Shown: piece after piece, positions 9,900 through 21,512 of the stretch
How the letters are laid out: the number at the start of each line of letters is the position of its first letter
How positions within the stretch are numbered: the stretch's first letter is position 1
Made by a program: the position numbers and the translations under genes
Source of the DNA: Alphaproteobacteria bacterium
GTDB lineage: Bacteria > Pseudomonadota > Alphaproteobacteria > Puniceispirillales > Puniceispirillaceae
Length of the DNA stretch: 64,000 nucleotides
Assembly (NCBI GenBank): GCA_009920665.1
Contig: RFZL01000006.1
Location: 1 to 64,000 of the forward strand
Direction of reading: 5' to 3'
The notes under the pieces: model-generated
What the model saw: only the letters and a program-made list of their open reading frames with translations
What the model was told of the DNA's origin: nothing
Database searches by the model: none

Positions 9900-10724
9900 C
9901 TAGCGCCAGACCCGTTCGCGAAGTGATAGCCAGGCCTGCCGGTCGGGTGCGATCATGAAGGCCCGCGCATAACCGGCGTTGAAGGCCGCATCATCATCAA
10001 TCATCGCGGCATGGGCCCCGGCCTCGCGGCACAACAGATCGACCGGCGCGTGATCCCATGGCGTACAAAGCGAATGCAGCATGAAATGCTGCCGACCGCT
10101 GGCGATTTCCGTTCCCATGATGCCGCTGCTGCCGGCAAACCAGCGGCCCGGCAGATTGCGAAGTCGCGCGCGGATGATGTCACGGCGCGGCTCTGCCACC
10201 GCAAGGATGTTGGCACTGCCGGTCATATCATCCGTGTACCAGTCCCGTGGCGTGAGGTTCAAACGCTGCCGCTGCCCGTCATCCTCTTTCACGATGGCAC
10301 CATGACCCGCCATCGCAGTGTAGAGACGCGCCTGCAGGGGAACATAGATCCAACTGCGCATCGGCCTACCGGCTTCCAGCAGCGCCACCATGCAGCAGAA
10401 GCGGTCATTCCCTCTGACGAAATTACCGGTCCCGTCAACCGGATCCACAGTCCACGCCACCGGTGCAGCAGCGCGCGCCAGAATATCGGGATTGTCGGCG
10501 CAGGCCTCCTCGCCAATCACCGCGCCATCAATCAAATCACGAAGGCGCGGTGTAAGGAAGATTTCCGCCTCGCGATCGGCAATGGTCACCAAATCTGCCG
10601 GGCTGGATTTTTCAGCGACTTCATTCTGCCTCAGCTGGCCATATCGCGGCATGACGAACCGCGCGCACGCCTCTTGCAGCAGCGCACCAACCGCCTCATC
10701 GAGATCATCCCGGGAATATTTCAC
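9900..10724 (-). CDS. Inositol monophosphatase-family phosphatase
   Basis: GEEACADN... WTVDPVDGTGNFVRGNDRFCCMVALLEAG (IMPase metal-binding motif) and ...CTPWDHAPVDLLCREAG. Confidence 0.88.
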   Translation of the reverse strand: MKYSRDDLDEAVGALLQEACARFVMPRYGQLRQNEVAEKSSPADLVTIADREAEIFLTPRLRDLIDGAVIGEEACADNPDILARAAAPVAWTVDPVDGTGNFVRGNDRFCCMVALLEAGRPMRSWIYVPLQARLYTAMAGHGAIVKEDDGQRQRLNLTPRDWYTDDMTGSANILAVAEPRRDIIRARLRNLPGRWFAGSSGIMGTEIASGRQHFMLHSLCTPWDHAPVDLLCREAGAHAAMIDDDAAFNAGYARAFMIAPDRQAWLSLRERVWR

Positions 10725-10739
10725 CGATGTCGAAACCCG

Positions 10740-11006
10740 TCACTCCACATCCAGATCCGACGCACCGTCCCCGTCATCCAGCTCATGAAGCTGGATGGGC
10801 GCCATCGGCATGATCGTCGAGATGGCATGCTTGTAGACAAGCTGCACATGCTGATCACGCTTCAGCAGGATCGAGAAATTGTCGAACCAGGTAATGATAC
10901 CCTGAAGTTTCACCCCATTTACAAGGAAAACAGTGACCTGAGCATGGGATTTGCGGACATTGTTCAGAAACAGTTCCTGAAGGTTCCGGCTCTTATCGTT
11001 GGCCAT
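10740..11006 (-). CDS. hfq: RNA-binding protein Hfq
   Basis: [60 protein letters not shown]. Confidence 0.98.
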   Translation of the reverse strand: MANDKSRNLQELFLNNVRKSHAQVTVFLVNGVKLQGIITWFDNFSILLKRDQHVQLVYKHAISTIMPMAPIQLHELDDGDGASDLDVE

Positions 11007-11097
11007 TTATCGCCCTCCTGATGGCAGTTTAACCGGAACAGTGTCGCGGCACAATGCCGCGCTTCCGATCCGTTTGGACGATGGATCCCGCGCAGGA

Positions 11098-12477
11098 TCA
11101 GAAAAAGTCCAACCGCACCGACAACAGTTTCTCGACAAGTGGAATCCGTCCGCGAGCGGCAAAAATCGTCACAGTATCGCCGGCCTCGATGACGGTATCG
11201 CCACGCGCGGGAATAACCTCTTCGCCCCGCATGATCCCGCCTATGGCCACCCCCTTGGGGATTTTCGCCTCACGAAGCGACCTGCCCACAAGAAGCGAGG
11301 ATGGCAGGGCCTCCGCCTCGATTACCTCGCCAAGATCCTCAACCACCGGATGGACATCACGGATCTTGCCGCGCCGCACATGTTCGAGAATCGAGGAGAC
11401 GGTGATCTGCGACGGGTTGATCACCGCGTCGACACCAAGCGCTGATACAAGCGGGATGAAGCCGGGCGTGTTCACAAGCGCCACCGCATGAGTGGCTCCA
11501 TTTCGCTTGGCAAGCAGCGCCGAGAGGATATTGACCTCATCATCATCGGTCACCGACACGAAGGTTTCCGTACTATGCACCCCGGCTTCCGAGAGGATGC
11601 CGCTATCCAGAGCATCACCATTCAATACGCTGGTGCCGTGCATGTTCTCTGCCAGGGCACGGGCACGGGCCGGATCCTTCTCGATGATCTGCACCTTCGT
11701 GTTCTGGAAGTTCGCCTCGATGCGGGTGGCCAGCATCTGGCCGATCGCTCCACCGCCAGCAATGATCACCGAACGCGCCTCTGGCTCCTCATGCGCGAAC
11801 GTGGCCATCGCACGGCTTAAATGCGCCGCGTCACAGACAAAATAGACACGGTCACCTGCCGCCATCATTTCAGCGCCATCGCGGGGCAGGATCAATTTGC
11901 CATCGCGGATGATGGCGAGGATTGTCATCGACAGATCCGGAAACAGATTCGTCAGATGCCGGATCGGCGTGTCGAGGATCGGGCTTTCCTCGGTACATTG
12001 CACGCCGACAAGATTCATCCGGCCACCACACATATCCTTGACATCGAACGCGCCCGGCACACGGATCTGGTTGCCGACAGCAGCCGACACCTCGGCTTCC
12101 GGCGAGATGATATGGTCGATTGGCAGCTGGTCCGGCGAATAGAGATCACCATAGATCGGATCCAGATAGGGCTGATGACGAATTCGGGCGATCTTTACCG
12201 GCGTATTGAAGATCGTGTGCGCCACCTGACAGGCGACCATGTTGACTTCATCGGATTCGGTCACCGCAATCAACAGATCGGCATCGCGCGCACCTGCCTC
12301 GGACAGAATGTCGGGATAGGAGGCGGTGCCGACCACACCGTGAACATCGACCTGATCGGTCACGCGCTGGATTTTCTCTGCCGAGGCGTCAATGACCGTG
12401 ACATCATTATGTTCCTCGGCAAGATATGTGGCGATCCCGGCACCGACAAGGCCGGCGCCGCAAATAACGATTTTCAT
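11098..12477 (-). CDS. trkA: Trk system potassium transporter TrkA
   Basis: MKIVICGAGLVGAGIATYLAEEHNDVTVIDASAEKIQRVTDQVDVHGVVGTAS; two RCK_N/RCK_C repeats. Confidence 0.96.
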   Translation of the reverse strand: MKIVICGAGLVGAGIATYLAEEHNDVTVIDASAEKIQRVTDQVDVHGVVGTASYPDILSEAGARDADLLIAVTESDEVNMVACQVAHTIFNTPVKIARIRHQPYLDPIYGDLYSPDQLPIDHIISPEAEVSAAVGNQIRVPGAFDVKDMCGGRMNLVGVQCTEESPILDTPIRHLTNLFPDLSMTILAIIRDGKLILPRDGAEMMAAGDRVYFVCDAAHLSRAMATFAHEEPEARSVIIAGGGAIGQMLATRIEANFQNTKVQIIEKDPARARALAENMHGTSVLNGDALDSGILSEAGVHSTETFVSVTDDDEVNILSALLAKRNGATHAVALVNTPGFIPLVSALGVDAVINPSQITVSSILEHVRRGKIRDVHPVVEDLGEVIEAEALPSSLLVGRSLREAKIPKGVAIGGIMRGEEVIPARGDTVIEAGDTVTIFAARGRIPLVEKLLSVRLDFF

Positions 12478-13889
12478 CCCTCTCCACCTTCTTCAGAGGA
12501 CGCTTTCCTGTCTGTCGACACGCCTAGCGAGCGCAGTTTCCGGTGCAGCGCGGAACGTTCCATGCCAACGAAACCGGCCATTCTCGACACATTGCCGTCA
12601 AAGCGCCGCAGCTGAGCATCCATATATTGCGTCTCGAAGGCCTCGCGGGCTTCACGAAGCGGCAATGCGATCAGCGCTTCCATATCAGAATTGCCACCGG
12701 CAGGCGAGATGTTCTGGATCTGCGGCGGCAGGGCGTCAAGGCCAAGCGGTTCCGACCGGTCCTGCGGCGCCATGATGATCATGTTCTCGATCGTGTTCAG
12801 CATCTGCCGGATATTGCCGGGCCAGTGATAGCCCTGCATCGCCGCCAGCACCTCGTCGCTGAACTTGATTCTGGCAAGGCCGGTGCGGCGTGACACGATA
12901 TCCACACAATGCCGCGCCAGCGGCGGAATATCCTCGCGCCGGTCGGCCAAAGCCGGCATCGTCAGCGGCACGACACCCAGCCGGTAATACAGATCGTCAC
13001 GCAAATGTCCGGCCGCGATCTCCGCCGCCAGATCGCGGCTTGAGGCTGAAATGACCCGCACATCGACCGACACTTCCTTGTTGCCGCCGACGCGCCTGAA
13101 ACGCTGTTCAGCGACAGCGCGGACAATCTTGCCCTGCGTTTCCAGAGGCAGATCGCAGATTTCGTCGAAATACAGTGTTCCTTTATGCGCCTGTTCGAAC
13201 AAGCCGACAATGCGCCGGCTGGTGCCCATATTTTCCGAGCCAAACAATTCGATATCGGCGCTGTCGGGGCCAAGCCGCGCACAGTTAGCCACTATAAACC
13301 GGGCATCCCGCCGATCCGAATGATGATGGATCAGACGTGCCGCCAGCTCCTTGCCAGAGCCGTTCGGGCCACTGATCAAGACGCGGCTGGCGGTCGGCGC
13401 GATCCGTTCAATGGCCGTCCGGATGGTCTTTATCGCCGGCGATACGCCGACCAAGGTCGGTTCGGCATCCTCGCTGACCTTCTCGCGCAATTCGGCGTTC
13501 TCGCGTTCCAGCCGGCTGACCTCAAGCGCCCGCCTCACCATCAATAAAAGCCTGTCTTCCTTGAAAGGCTTTTCGATAAAGTCGAAGGCACCGTTGCGAA
13601 TTGCCTGCACCGCCGTCTCGATAGTGCCATGTCCGGAGATCATCAGGACAGGAAGCTCGGGATAGACACCCTTGACCCACTCAAGAAGCTCGAGGCCGTC
13701 CATGTCGGAGTCACGCATCCAGATATCGAGAATGGCGAGGCCCGGCGGCTTTGCGGCGAGAATGTCACGCGCCTCGCCGGCCGTCGCCGCCTCGACGGTC
13801 GGATAGCCCTCGTCACGAAGGACCGCGCCGATCAGCGATCGGATATCGCGTTCATCATCGACGATCAGGATGTCGCCGGTCGTCATCAT
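12474..13889 (-). CDS. ntrX: Sigma-54-type response regulator NtrX
   Basis: Receiver DILIVDDERDIRSLIGAVLRDEGY, AAA+ region SGPNGSGKELAARLIH, Fis-type HTH; downstream of ntrY. Confidence 0.95.
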   Translation of the reverse strand: MMTTGDILIVDDERDIRSLIGAVLRDEGYPTVEAATAGEARDILAAKPPGLAILDIWMRDSDMDGLELLEWVKGVYPELPVLMISGHGTIETAVQAIRNGAFDFIEKPFKEDRLLLMVRRALEVSRLERENAELREKVSEDAEPTLVGVSPAIKTIRTAIERIAPTASRVLISGPNGSGKELAARLIHHHSDRRDARFIVANCARLGPDSADIELFGSENMGTSRRIVGLFEQAHKGTLYFDEICDLPLETQGKIVRAVAEQRFRRVGGNKEVSVDVRVISASSRDLAAEIAAGHLRDDLYYRLGVVPLTMPALADRREDIPPLARHCVDIVSRRTGLARIKFSDEVLAAMQGYHWPGNIRQMLNTIENMIIMAPQDRSEPLGLDALPPQIQNISPAGGNSDMEALIALPLREAREAFETQYMDAQLRRFDGNVSRMAGFVGMERSALHRKLRSLGVSTDRKASSEEGGEG

Positions 13890-16081
13890 GCGCCTGTCTC
13901 CTGATCTCCATGACGTGGCAGGGTGATCACGACCCGTGCTCCGCCATTCTCGGCATCGAGAAGCTCCAATTCACCGCCATGGTCCTGAATAATCTTGCTG
14001 ACAATGGCAAGGCCAAGGCCGGTACCCTTGTCGCGTTTCGTCACATAGGGCTCCAACAGGCTGCCCCTGTCAATAGCCGGAAAGCCGGGGCCGTTATCCG
14101 TGACGGTGAGCGCAAGGAACCCGTCCCTGACGGCAAGTTCCAGATCGATGCATGGCTTGGCAACGCTGTTTTCAGCCAGACTGTCGAGCGCGTTCTGGAT
14201 GATGTTGGTCAGCGCCTGGCGCAGCAACCCCGCATCGCCGACAATGACATCATTGTCATCAGGCGAAGCGGTATCGACCTCGAATGTCACCCCCTGCCCG
14301 TCATAGAGACCAACCTGGCCAAGCACCAGATCGCGAAGCGACAGCGGCGTCATCACCGGCTGTGGCATGCGGGCAAAGGCCGAAAACTCGTCAACCATGC
14401 GGCCGATATCATCCACCTGCCGGCCGATAATGGACAGATATTCGCAGAATTGCTCACTGGCTTGCGCGTCATCAGGCTGGTATTTGCGGCGCAACCTGTC
14501 CGCCGCCAGCTGGATCGGTGTCAGCGGGTTCTTGATCTCATGTGCGATCCGCCGCGCCACATCCGACCAAGCCGCCTTGCGCTGCGCCGTCAGCAGGTCC
14601 GTCACATCGTCAAAGGTCACCACATAGCCGATCACCCGCCCGTCGACCTTTTCGGTCGTGATCCGCGCACGCAACGTCATTCGCATGCCGTTGCGGGTCA
14701 GGATGATCTGCTCCTCGGCAAGCTTGCGGCGACGCGTTGCTCCGGCCGCAATCAGACTGGTGAATTCCGGCACGATATCTTCCAGCCTGTTGCCGATCAG
14801 CGCGGCTTCATCAAGCTGCAGAAGTTGCCGCGCCGCAAGATTGGGCAGCGTCACCTTGTGCGCGGCATCAAGACCGATCACGCCGGATGACACGCCGCCA
14901 AGCACCGCCTCGGTGAATTCACGGCGCCTGTCGATCTGCATATTGGCCTGAACAAGCTGTTCGCGGCTTCGTGTCAGTTCATCAAGCATGTTGTTGAAGG
15001 ACAGGCCAAGCCGCGCGATTTCATCCATTTCGAGTCCGGTTGGTACACGTTCCGACAAGTTGCCGTCACGCACCTGCTCGGCGACCGAAATGACCGAGCC
15101 GAGAGGTTCGACAATGGCGTTGGCGAGATTGAGTCCGATCCACAGCGCGGTAATCAACAGAAGCGCAAGGATCAAGCCAAACACAAAGGCAAAGCTCACC
15201 TGAAGGTCAAGCTGGCGGATTCCAAGCTGCTGGTAATCGGCTGCCGCGAGGCGCGTACTGTCAACCGCATCAAGGACCGAACGGTCAATAAAGCGCCCAA
15301 CAAACAGATAGGCATCGACAAAACTGTTCAGCTTCACCGCGGCGCGGAGCTTGTTGGTTTCATCACCGCGCAGGATCACAACCTCGCCATTGCGCGCCTT
15401 GGCAAGCCAGTCACCGCCGATACTGGTGAAGGTCACGGCGAAGGCGAAGCGGGATTGCGCCACAACCTGCCCGGTTCCATCAAGGATGATCGCCTCGGAC
15501 AGATTGCGAAGCGCCGTCTGGTTGGTCAGATACTGGTTTAGCAGATTCGGCTCGGCAAGAAGCTTGAACGCCTCGCGGTTGACGTCATTGGCAATTGTCA
15601 GGACATCGCTGCGGATCGAGCTTGAATGTTCCTCGAAATAGGAATCGGCGACCTGAACCGAGCCGGTAACGGCGGTTGAAATCCGGTCGGCGAACCAGCC
15701 ACGCAACGAGTAATCGACGACAAACAGCGCGAACAGGGTGGTGATCACCGCCGGTAGCGCGGCGACGCCGCCAAACAACAGGGCAAGGCGCCAGTGAAGC
15801 TGGTAGCCGGCCATCTTCCGCCGGCGCTCGGACAACAGCCGCAGGATTTGCCGGATGACAAAGCCGGCGACGATCAGAACAGCAAGAACATCGACCACAA
15901 TCAACGTCGTCAACAGATTGCTGTCGGTCTTGACCGGGTCGAACTGCGAGAGCTGGTAGATCGTCAGGATGCCGATTCCAAGCGCCACCAGAACGGCGAA
16001 ATAGCCGACCCGGTTTTCCGAGAAGCGTAACAGAACGCCGCGCCGGGCTGTGCTGGCAACGCTGTTCATCGGCCTGACCAT
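13886..16081 (-). CDS. ntrY: Sensor histidine kinase NtrY
   Basis: 731 aa; multiple N-terminal TM, HAMP, PAS, RRIAHEIKNPLTPIQLAADRLRRKY, ATPase TDNGPGFP...GTGLGLAIVSKIIQDHGG. Confidence 0.95.
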   Translation of the reverse strand: MVRPMNSVASTARRGVLLRFSENRVGYFAVLVALGIGILTIYQLSQFDPVKTDSNLLTTLIVVDVLAVLIVAGFVIRQILRLLSERRRKMAGYQLHWRLALLFGGVAALPAVITTLFALFVVDYSLRGWFADRISTAVTGSVQVADSYFEEHSSSIRSDVLTIANDVNREAFKLLAEPNLLNQYLTNQTALRNLSEAIILDGTGQVVAQSRFAFAVTFTSIGGDWLAKARNGEVVILRGDETNKLRAAVKLNSFVDAYLFVGRFIDRSVLDAVDSTRLAAADYQQLGIRQLDLQVSFAFVFGLILALLLITALWIGLNLANAIVEPLGSVISVAEQVRDGNLSERVPTGLEMDEIARLGLSFNNMLDELTRSREQLVQANMQIDRRREFTEAVLGGVSSGVIGLDAAHKVTLPNLAARQLLQLDEAALIGNRLEDIVPEFTSLIAAGATRRRKLAEEQIILTRNGMRMTLRARITTEKVDGRVIGYVVTFDDVTDLLTAQRKAAWSDVARRIAHEIKNPLTPIQLAADRLRRKYQPDDAQASEQFCEYLSIIGRQVDDIGRMVDEFSAFARMPQPVMTPLSLRDLVLGQVGLYDGQGVTFEVDTASPDDNDVIVGDAGLLRQALTNIIQNALDSLAENSVAKPCIDLELAVRDGFLALTVTDNGPGFPAIDRGSLLEPYVTKRDKGTGLGLAIVSKIIQDHGGELELLDAENGGARVVITLPRHGDQETGA

Positions 16082-17502
16082 ATGCCAAGCTCGCGGATGC
16101 GCTTGCGAAGCGTGTTGCGATTGATGCCAAGAATTTCCGCCGCCTTTACCTGGTTACCGCGCGTCTGTTCCAGCGTCGCGACAATCAGCGGGAATTCAAC
16201 CTCGCGCAGAATGCGGGCATGAAGCCCCGGCGGCGGCTGCGCACCGTCAAGCGCGTCGAAATATTTGCGGATGTGTTGATCCACCGAATTCGAAAGGCTC
16301 TCAACCTCGATGGGGTCGGCCTCGACTTCGCGCACGGCGGCCAGTTCACGCTCGACCATCTCGGCTGAAATCACATCCTCACCAACAAGCACCAGCAGGC
16401 GGCGCACCAGATTTTCCAGCTCGCGCACATTGCCGGGCCAACTCCAGGCCGCCAGCGCACGAATGCCATCCGGCGCAAACCGCCTGACCGGAAGGCCGCC
16501 GGCAGCGGCCTGTTTCAGGAAATGATTGACCAGCGGACCTATATCCTCGACGCGTTCGCGAAGCGGCGGCAAGCGCAGTGGCACAACATTCAACCGGTAG
16601 AACAGATCCTCACGGAACAGCCCCTGCTGCATCAATTGCTGCAAATTCCGATTTGTCGCGGCAATGATCCGCACATCGGCCTTCACCGGACGGTTGGCAC
16701 CGACCGGCAGATATTCACCGTCCTGCAGAACCCGCAACAGGCGCGTCTGCGCCTCTGGCGGCATATCCCCCACCTCATCGAGGAACAGGCTGCCGCCCTC
16801 GGCCTGCTCGAAGCGGCCGGACATGCGGCTGTCGGCACCGACAAAGGCGCCTTTCTCATGGCCGAAAAGCTCGGACTCGACCAGATTACGCGGGATTGCC
16901 GCCATGTTGATCGGCACAAACGGCCCGGCCCGCCGTGAGCCAAGATCATGAAGCGCCCGCGCCACCAGTTCCTTGCCGGTGCCACTCTCGCCAGTGATCA
17001 GCACCGTCAGATCGGTGCCGACAACGCGGGCCATGGCCTTGAAGATATCCTGCATCGGCGCCGAGCGACCAACCAGCGGCCCCCCTTCCTCGAAGGCCGA
17101 CGGCGCGGCGGCAACCGGACGGGACTGGCCGATGCTGCCAACAGCACGGCTTGTCGCCTCGACAAGGCTTCGCAATTCGAACGGCTTTGGCAGATATTCG
17201 AAGACACCGGTCTGCTGCGCCTTGACAGCGGTGAGAAGGGTCGAGCGCGCGCTCATCACGATCACCGGCATATCCGGGCGTTTCTGCTGGATACGCGGCA
17301 AGAGGTCGAGCGCATCGCCGTCCGGCAGGCCGATATCGGAAATCAGCACATCGCCGCGTCCCGCCTCGATCAACTTCCACAGGCCGGCCGCGGTGCCACT
17401 CGACTGCACGGTATAGCCCTGACGAGCCAGCGCCTGCTGCACGACAAGCCGGACCGACTTGTCATCCTCGGCCACCAGAATATGCGCCGGCTTCGTGTTC
17501 AT
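16066..17502 (-). CDS. ntrC: Nitrogen regulation response regulator NtrC
   Basis: Receiver domain; GESGTGKELVARALHDLGSRR; ESELFGHEKGAFVGAD; Fis HTH NQVKAAEILGINRNTLRKRIRELGI. Confidence 0.96.
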   Translation of the reverse strand: MNTKPAHILVAEDDKSVRLVVQQALARQGYTVQSSGTAAGLWKLIEAGRGDVLISDIGLPDGDALDLLPRIQQKRPDMPVIVMSARSTLLTAVKAQQTGVFEYLPKPFELRSLVEATSRAVGSIGQSRPVAAAPSAFEEGGPLVGRSAPMQDIFKAMARVVGTDLTVLITGESGTGKELVARALHDLGSRRAGPFVPINMAAIPRNLVESELFGHEKGAFVGADSRMSGRFEQAEGGSLFLDEVGDMPPEAQTRLLRVLQDGEYLPVGANRPVKADVRIIAATNRNLQQLMQQGLFREDLFYRLNVVPLRLPPLRERVEDIGPLVNHFLKQAAAGGLPVRRFAPDGIRALAAWSWPGNVRELENLVRRLLVLVGEDVISAEMVERELAAVREVEADPIEVESLSNSVDQHIRKYFDALDGAQPPPGLHARILREVEFPLIVATLEQTRGNQVKAAEILGINRNTLRKRIRELGIWSGR

Positions 17503-18605
17503 GCGACCTGCCCCTCACCGGTTGGCGGGAAATTGAACCTGAAGAGGGTCCGACCGGGCACCGAGTCAGCCTCGACGAGCCCACCATGATCGGCCACAAC
17601 ACTTGCCACCAACGCAAGGCCAAGCCCGCTGCCGCCGGACTTGCCGGAGACGAACGGGTCGAAGATGTGATCGCGCAGATCCAGCGCGATACCGGGACCG
17701 TTATCGATGATCTCGACCTGGATTGGCACATGTAGCCGTGCCGCACCGGTTCCGTTCAGGCGCCGCCCTCTGGAATAGGAGGTCGTGACAGTCAATTCAG
17801 TTTTTTTATCAGTGGCTTCAAATGCGTTCTTGATAATGTTCAGGAAGGCCTGAATCAGCAGATCACGATGCCCGTCAACCGGCGGAAGCGACGGGTCATA
17901 ATCGCGGGTCACCGCCATGGCATCACCGAAACTGGCCTGTGAGACGCGCAGGCAATGATCAAGCACTTCATGGATATTGACCGGGCGCAGCGCCACCTGC
18001 CCACCGCCGGCGAAACCTTCCATCCGGTCGAGAAGCGCGGTGACGCGGTTTGTCTCCTCGACAATCATGTTTGCAAATTCCTGGTTTTCCTCCGACAGAT
18101 CGGCCTGCAGAAGCTGCGCCGCCCCCTTGATGCCGGCAAGCGGGTTCTTCACCTCATGCGCCAGCAAGGCCGCCATTGCAGAGATGGACCGCGCCGCGCC
18201 ATGAAACATCGACTGTCCACGGAGCCGTTCCGCCAGCGCGCGTTCCTGAAGGGTGACCAGCATGCGCCCATCATGCGTGCGGCGGTCGCCAAAGGGTGCG
18301 ATCTGGACGTTGAGGAGTTTCAGGCCGATGCGCGGGCTGGCCAGCTCGATTCCCTGATCGGCGACCGATGCCATCTGCTTGCGGGATCGTGCCAACAACG
18401 CCAGAAGGCTGGAGTCAGCCGGGATCTGGGCTGACAGTGCGGTCCCATGCAGCATAGCCTCGCTTGAATCGAAAAACATCTCGGCAGCATGGTTCAGGAA
18501 CATGAACCTGTCATCATTGTCGAGAAGAAACACCGGGTTCGGCAGGCTGGCGAGGATATGCGCCGCATCCTCATGCCAGGCCGGGGATGTTGCGTCATCC
18601 ATCAT
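17499..18605 (-). CDS. ntrB: Nitrogen regulation sensor kinase NtrB
   Basis: PAS domain; [54 protein letters not shown]. Confidence 0.96.
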   Translation of the reverse strand: MMDDATSPAWHEDAAHILASLPNPVFLLDNDDRFMFLNHAAEMFFDSSEAMLHGTALSAQIPADSSLLALLARSRKQMASVADQGIELASPRIGLKLLNVQIAPFGDRRTHDGRMLVTLQERALAERLRGQSMFHGAARSISAMAALLAHEVKNPLAGIKGAAQLLQADLSEENQEFANMIVEETNRVTALLDRMEGFAGGGQVALRPVNIHEVLDHCLRVSQASFGDAMAVTRDYDPSLPPVDGHRDLLIQAFLNIIKNAFEATDKKTELTVTTSYSRGRRLNGTGAARLHVPIQVEIIDNGPGIALDLRDHIFDPFVSGKSGGSGLGLALVASVVADHGGLVEADSVPGRTLFRFNFPPTGEGQVA

Positions 18606-19597
18606 GCCGCCGCCGCCTCGTCCGCTTCGCGAAGCCCGAGAAAGAACCTGTCAACGGCCGAGAATACAGCGGCGGCGTCTGTCGTGTTGTTGGCGATGTC
18701 GCGCAGTTCCGCTGCCCCGGCAAGACCATGCGCGTACCAGGCGATATGTTTGCGCGCCAGCCGCATCGCCGGCGCCCCGTAATGGGTCAGCATGTCATCG
18801 AGGTGGCTCTGCATCATTTCATGCCGTTCCGCGATTGTCGGGTCGCGGCGCACCGGCCTGCCGGCGAGAAGGTCGCCGGCCTGTGCCAGCAACCACGGGC
18901 GACCCTGCGCGCCGCGACCGATCATCACCCCGGCAGCACCGCTCTGTTGCATCGCTGCCCGGACATCATCCAGCCCGTGGATATCGCCATTCACGATCAC
19001 CGGCAGCGCCACCGAATCAACCACGCGGCGCACCGCGGCCCAGTCCGCCACGCCATTATACATCTGGCAGCGCGTGCGGCCATGAACGGCAATCATGCGA
19101 ATTCCTGCGGACTCCGCCAGCCGCGCGATCGACGCTGCATTATGGTTATCATCATCCCAACCAAGCCGCATCTTCAGCGTCACCGGCACATCCACTGCCG
19201 CCGCCACAGCTTCGAGGATGGCACCGGCTAGCGGCTCGTCACGCATCAGCGCCGATCCGGACAGGCGGCCGGTCACCTTCTTGGCCGGACATCCCATATT
19301 GATATCAATGAAGGTCGCGCCAAGATCGGCCGCGATGCGGGCGGCCTCGGCCATGATCTGCGGGTCCCACCCGGCAAGCTGCACCGACAGTGGTGCCTCG
19401 CTGACCGTGTCGGTGCGCAGCTTGCGCATCTCCGTTCGGACCTCGCGCAGGATTGCCGCGCTGGCGATCATCTCGGTCACCACAAGGCCGCCACCGGCGC
19501 GCCTGACCGCCCGCCGGAACGGCATGTCCGTTACCCCCGACATCGGCGCGAGGATGGCGCTGTGCGGCAGTTCCGTCGATCCGATATCCAAGGTCAT
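18602..19597 (-). CDS. dusB: tRNA-dihydrouridine synthase DusB (NifR3 family)
   Basis: [53 protein letters not shown]. Confidence 0.96.
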   Translation of the reverse strand: MTLDIGSTELPHSAILAPMSGVTDMPFRRAVRRAGGGLVVTEMIASAAILREVRTEMRKLRTDTVSEAPLSVQLAGWDPQIMAEAARIAADLGATFIDINMGCPAKKVTGRLSGSALMRDEPLAGAILEAVAAAVDVPVTLKMRLGWDDDNHNAASIARLAESAGIRMIAVHGRTRCQMYNGVADWAAVRRVVDSVALPVIVNGDIHGLDDVRAAMQQSGAAGVMIGRGAQGRPWLLAQAGDLLAGRPVRRDPTIAERHEMMQSHLDDMLTHYGAPAMRLARKHIAWYAHGLAGAAELRDIANNTTDAAAVFSAVDRFFLGLREADEAAAA

Positions 19598-19821
19598 CGC
19601 TACATTACCCCATGCAGCCTGGCGCTGGTCACCATTTAGCTGCTTAAATTTCAGGCAATATGCACCAAATCAAGGCAGGACTTCCAGCCCCTTTTGCGCA
19701 ACAGGCCGCACCAATTTGTAGCCCACGATTCACATCTGGCACGGCAAGGCTTCCCTCTGCATCCGTAATCGTGACCTGAATTGTCATGGACTTTGTTCCG
19801 GCCTTTGGTGATAACGGGGGC

Positions 19822-21063
19822 ATGACATCCCGAACCACCACAGATACAACAGTGCGTCGGCTGGCCGCCGTGATTGTCGCCGCCGGTGGCGGCACGCGCA
19901 TGGGTGAAGGGCCGGAAAAGCAGTTTCGTACCCTTGCCGGGCGCAGCGTCCTCGCCCACTCTGCTTCCGCCTTTCTGGACCACCCGACAACAGCGCGCGT
20001 CGTTATTGTCGTGGCAGCCGGGCACGAGGCGGACGCCATGACGGCTCTCGGCGATCTTGCCGGTGACGCGCGGGTGGTAATTGTCACCGGCGGCGCGCGG
20101 CGCCAGGACTCGGTGGCGGCAGGCCTTGCCGCGGCTTCTGGCCCCGGCATCACTCTGGCTGCCATTCACGACGCGGCGCGCCCGCTATTGCCACAACGCG
20201 TCATCACCGACCTTGTTGCCGCACTTGATAATGGTGCTGACGCCGCCCTGCCGGTCCTGCCTGTTTTCGACACGATCAAGCTGATCGCTGACGCACGGGT
20301 GACCGACACCGTTGAGCGCGCCAGCCTTGGCCGCGCCCAGACCCCGCAGATGTTCCATCTTGATGACCTGACGGCGCGGCATGACGGCCTTGCACCGGAC
20401 ACCGGGATCACCGACGATATCCGCCTCTATGAGGACGGCGCATCGCGGATCGACAGCGTGGCCGGGGACGAATGTCTGATGAAGCTGACGCGGCCGGCGG
20501 ATTTCGTCATTCTGACGGCATTGCTGAATCCTGAAGGAGGCCCGCTTATGCCAGCCGCCCTGCCCCCAATCGATATCCGCACCGGCAACGGCTATGACGT
20601 CCACAAATTCGATGACGGTGGCGGGCCGGTGCGTCTTGGCGGAATCGATATCGCGCATGACCGCGGCCTCGCCGCGCATTCGGACGGCGATGTGGGGCTG
20701 CACGCCTTATGTGACGCGATTTTCGGCGCTCTTGCCGATGGCGATATCGGATCGCATTTCCCGCCATCGGATGAGCGCTGGAAGAATGCCGACAGCGCGC
20801 AGTTCCTTACCTTTGCGGCGTCACGCTGTGCTGACCGCGGGGCGACCATCCTGCATCTCGACCTGACACTAGTCTGCGAACGCCCGAAGATCGGTCCGCA
20901 TCGCGATGCCATGCGCGCGCGCATCGCCCAGCTTGCCGGGATCGACATCTCCCGCGTCGCCGTGAAGGCGACAACCTCGGAACAGCTCGGCTTCACCGGA
21001 CGCGGCGAGGGAATCGCCGCGCAGGCAACCGCCACGCTGGCAATGACAGGGCGGCAGGAATGA
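19822..21063 (+). CDS. ispDF: Bifunctional IspD/IspF (MEP cytidylyltransferase / MEcPP synthase)
   Basis: Isp[35 protein letters not shown]; Isp[42 protein letters not shown]. Confidence 0.97.
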   Translation: MTSRTTTDTTVRRLAAVIVAAGGGTRMGEGPEKQFRTLAGRSVLAHSASAFLDHPTTARVVIVVAAGHEADAMTALGDLAGDARVVIVTGGARRQDSVAAGLAAASGPGITLAAIHDAARPLLPQRVITDLVAALDNGADAALPVLPVFDTIKLIADARVTDTVERASLGRAQTPQMFHLDDLTARHDGLAPDTGITDDIRLYEDGASRIDSVAGDECLMKLTRPADFVILTALLNPEGGPLMPAALPPIDIRTGNGYDVHKFDDGGGPVRLGGIDIAHDRGLAAHSDGDVGLHALCDAIFGALADGDIGSHFPPSDERWKNADSAQFLTFAASRCADRGATILHLDLTLVCERPKIGPHRDAMRARIAQLAGIDISRVAVKATTSEQLGFTGRGEGIAAQATATLAMTGRQE

Positions 21064-21512
21064 GCACAAATCCCTGGATGATACTGGCGACTCTGGGACC
21101 GGTGGGGCGGCTCCGCCCGGCACCGGGAAGCTGGGGGTCGGCGGCGGCGGTTCTGATCGCGGCAGCGCTGGTGCCGCTTGGCGCCCCGGCTCTTGAGGTG
21201 GCCACCCTCGTCATCTGCGTACTCGGCGTCAGGGCCGCCGACATCTATGACCGGGTGACGGGAAGCAAGGATGCATCGGACATCGTCATCGACGAGGTTG
21301 CGGGTCAGTGGATCGCGCTTCTCGTGGTGCCGCTTGACTGGCGCTGGTGGCTTGCCGCCTTTGTCGCCTTCAGGCTGTTCGATATTCTGAAACCGGGGCC
21401 GGTCAGGCTGGCCGAAAATCTTCCCGGCGGCTATGGCGTAATGGCCGATGACATTGTTGCCGGCACGCTGGCGGCGGTTTGCCTGCTGGCTTTGCAATGG
21501 GTACTGGCATGA
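21060..21512 (+). CDS. pgpA: Phosphatidylglycerophosphatase A
   Basis: [24 protein letters not shown]...[15 protein letters not shown]...[12 protein letters not shown]. Confidence 0.93.
   Translation: MSTNPWMILATLGPVGRLRPAPGSWGSAAAVLIAAALVPLGAPALEVATLVICVLGVRAADIYDRVTGSKDASDIVIDEVAGQWIALLVVPLDWRWWLAAFVAFRLFDILKPGPVRLAENLPGGYGVMADDIVAGTLAAVCLLALQWVLA

Noticed and set aside
12474-18605. ntrX-ntrY-ntrC-ntrB tandem two-component systems
   Set aside because: Striking, but this is the standard alphaproteobacterial arrangement.
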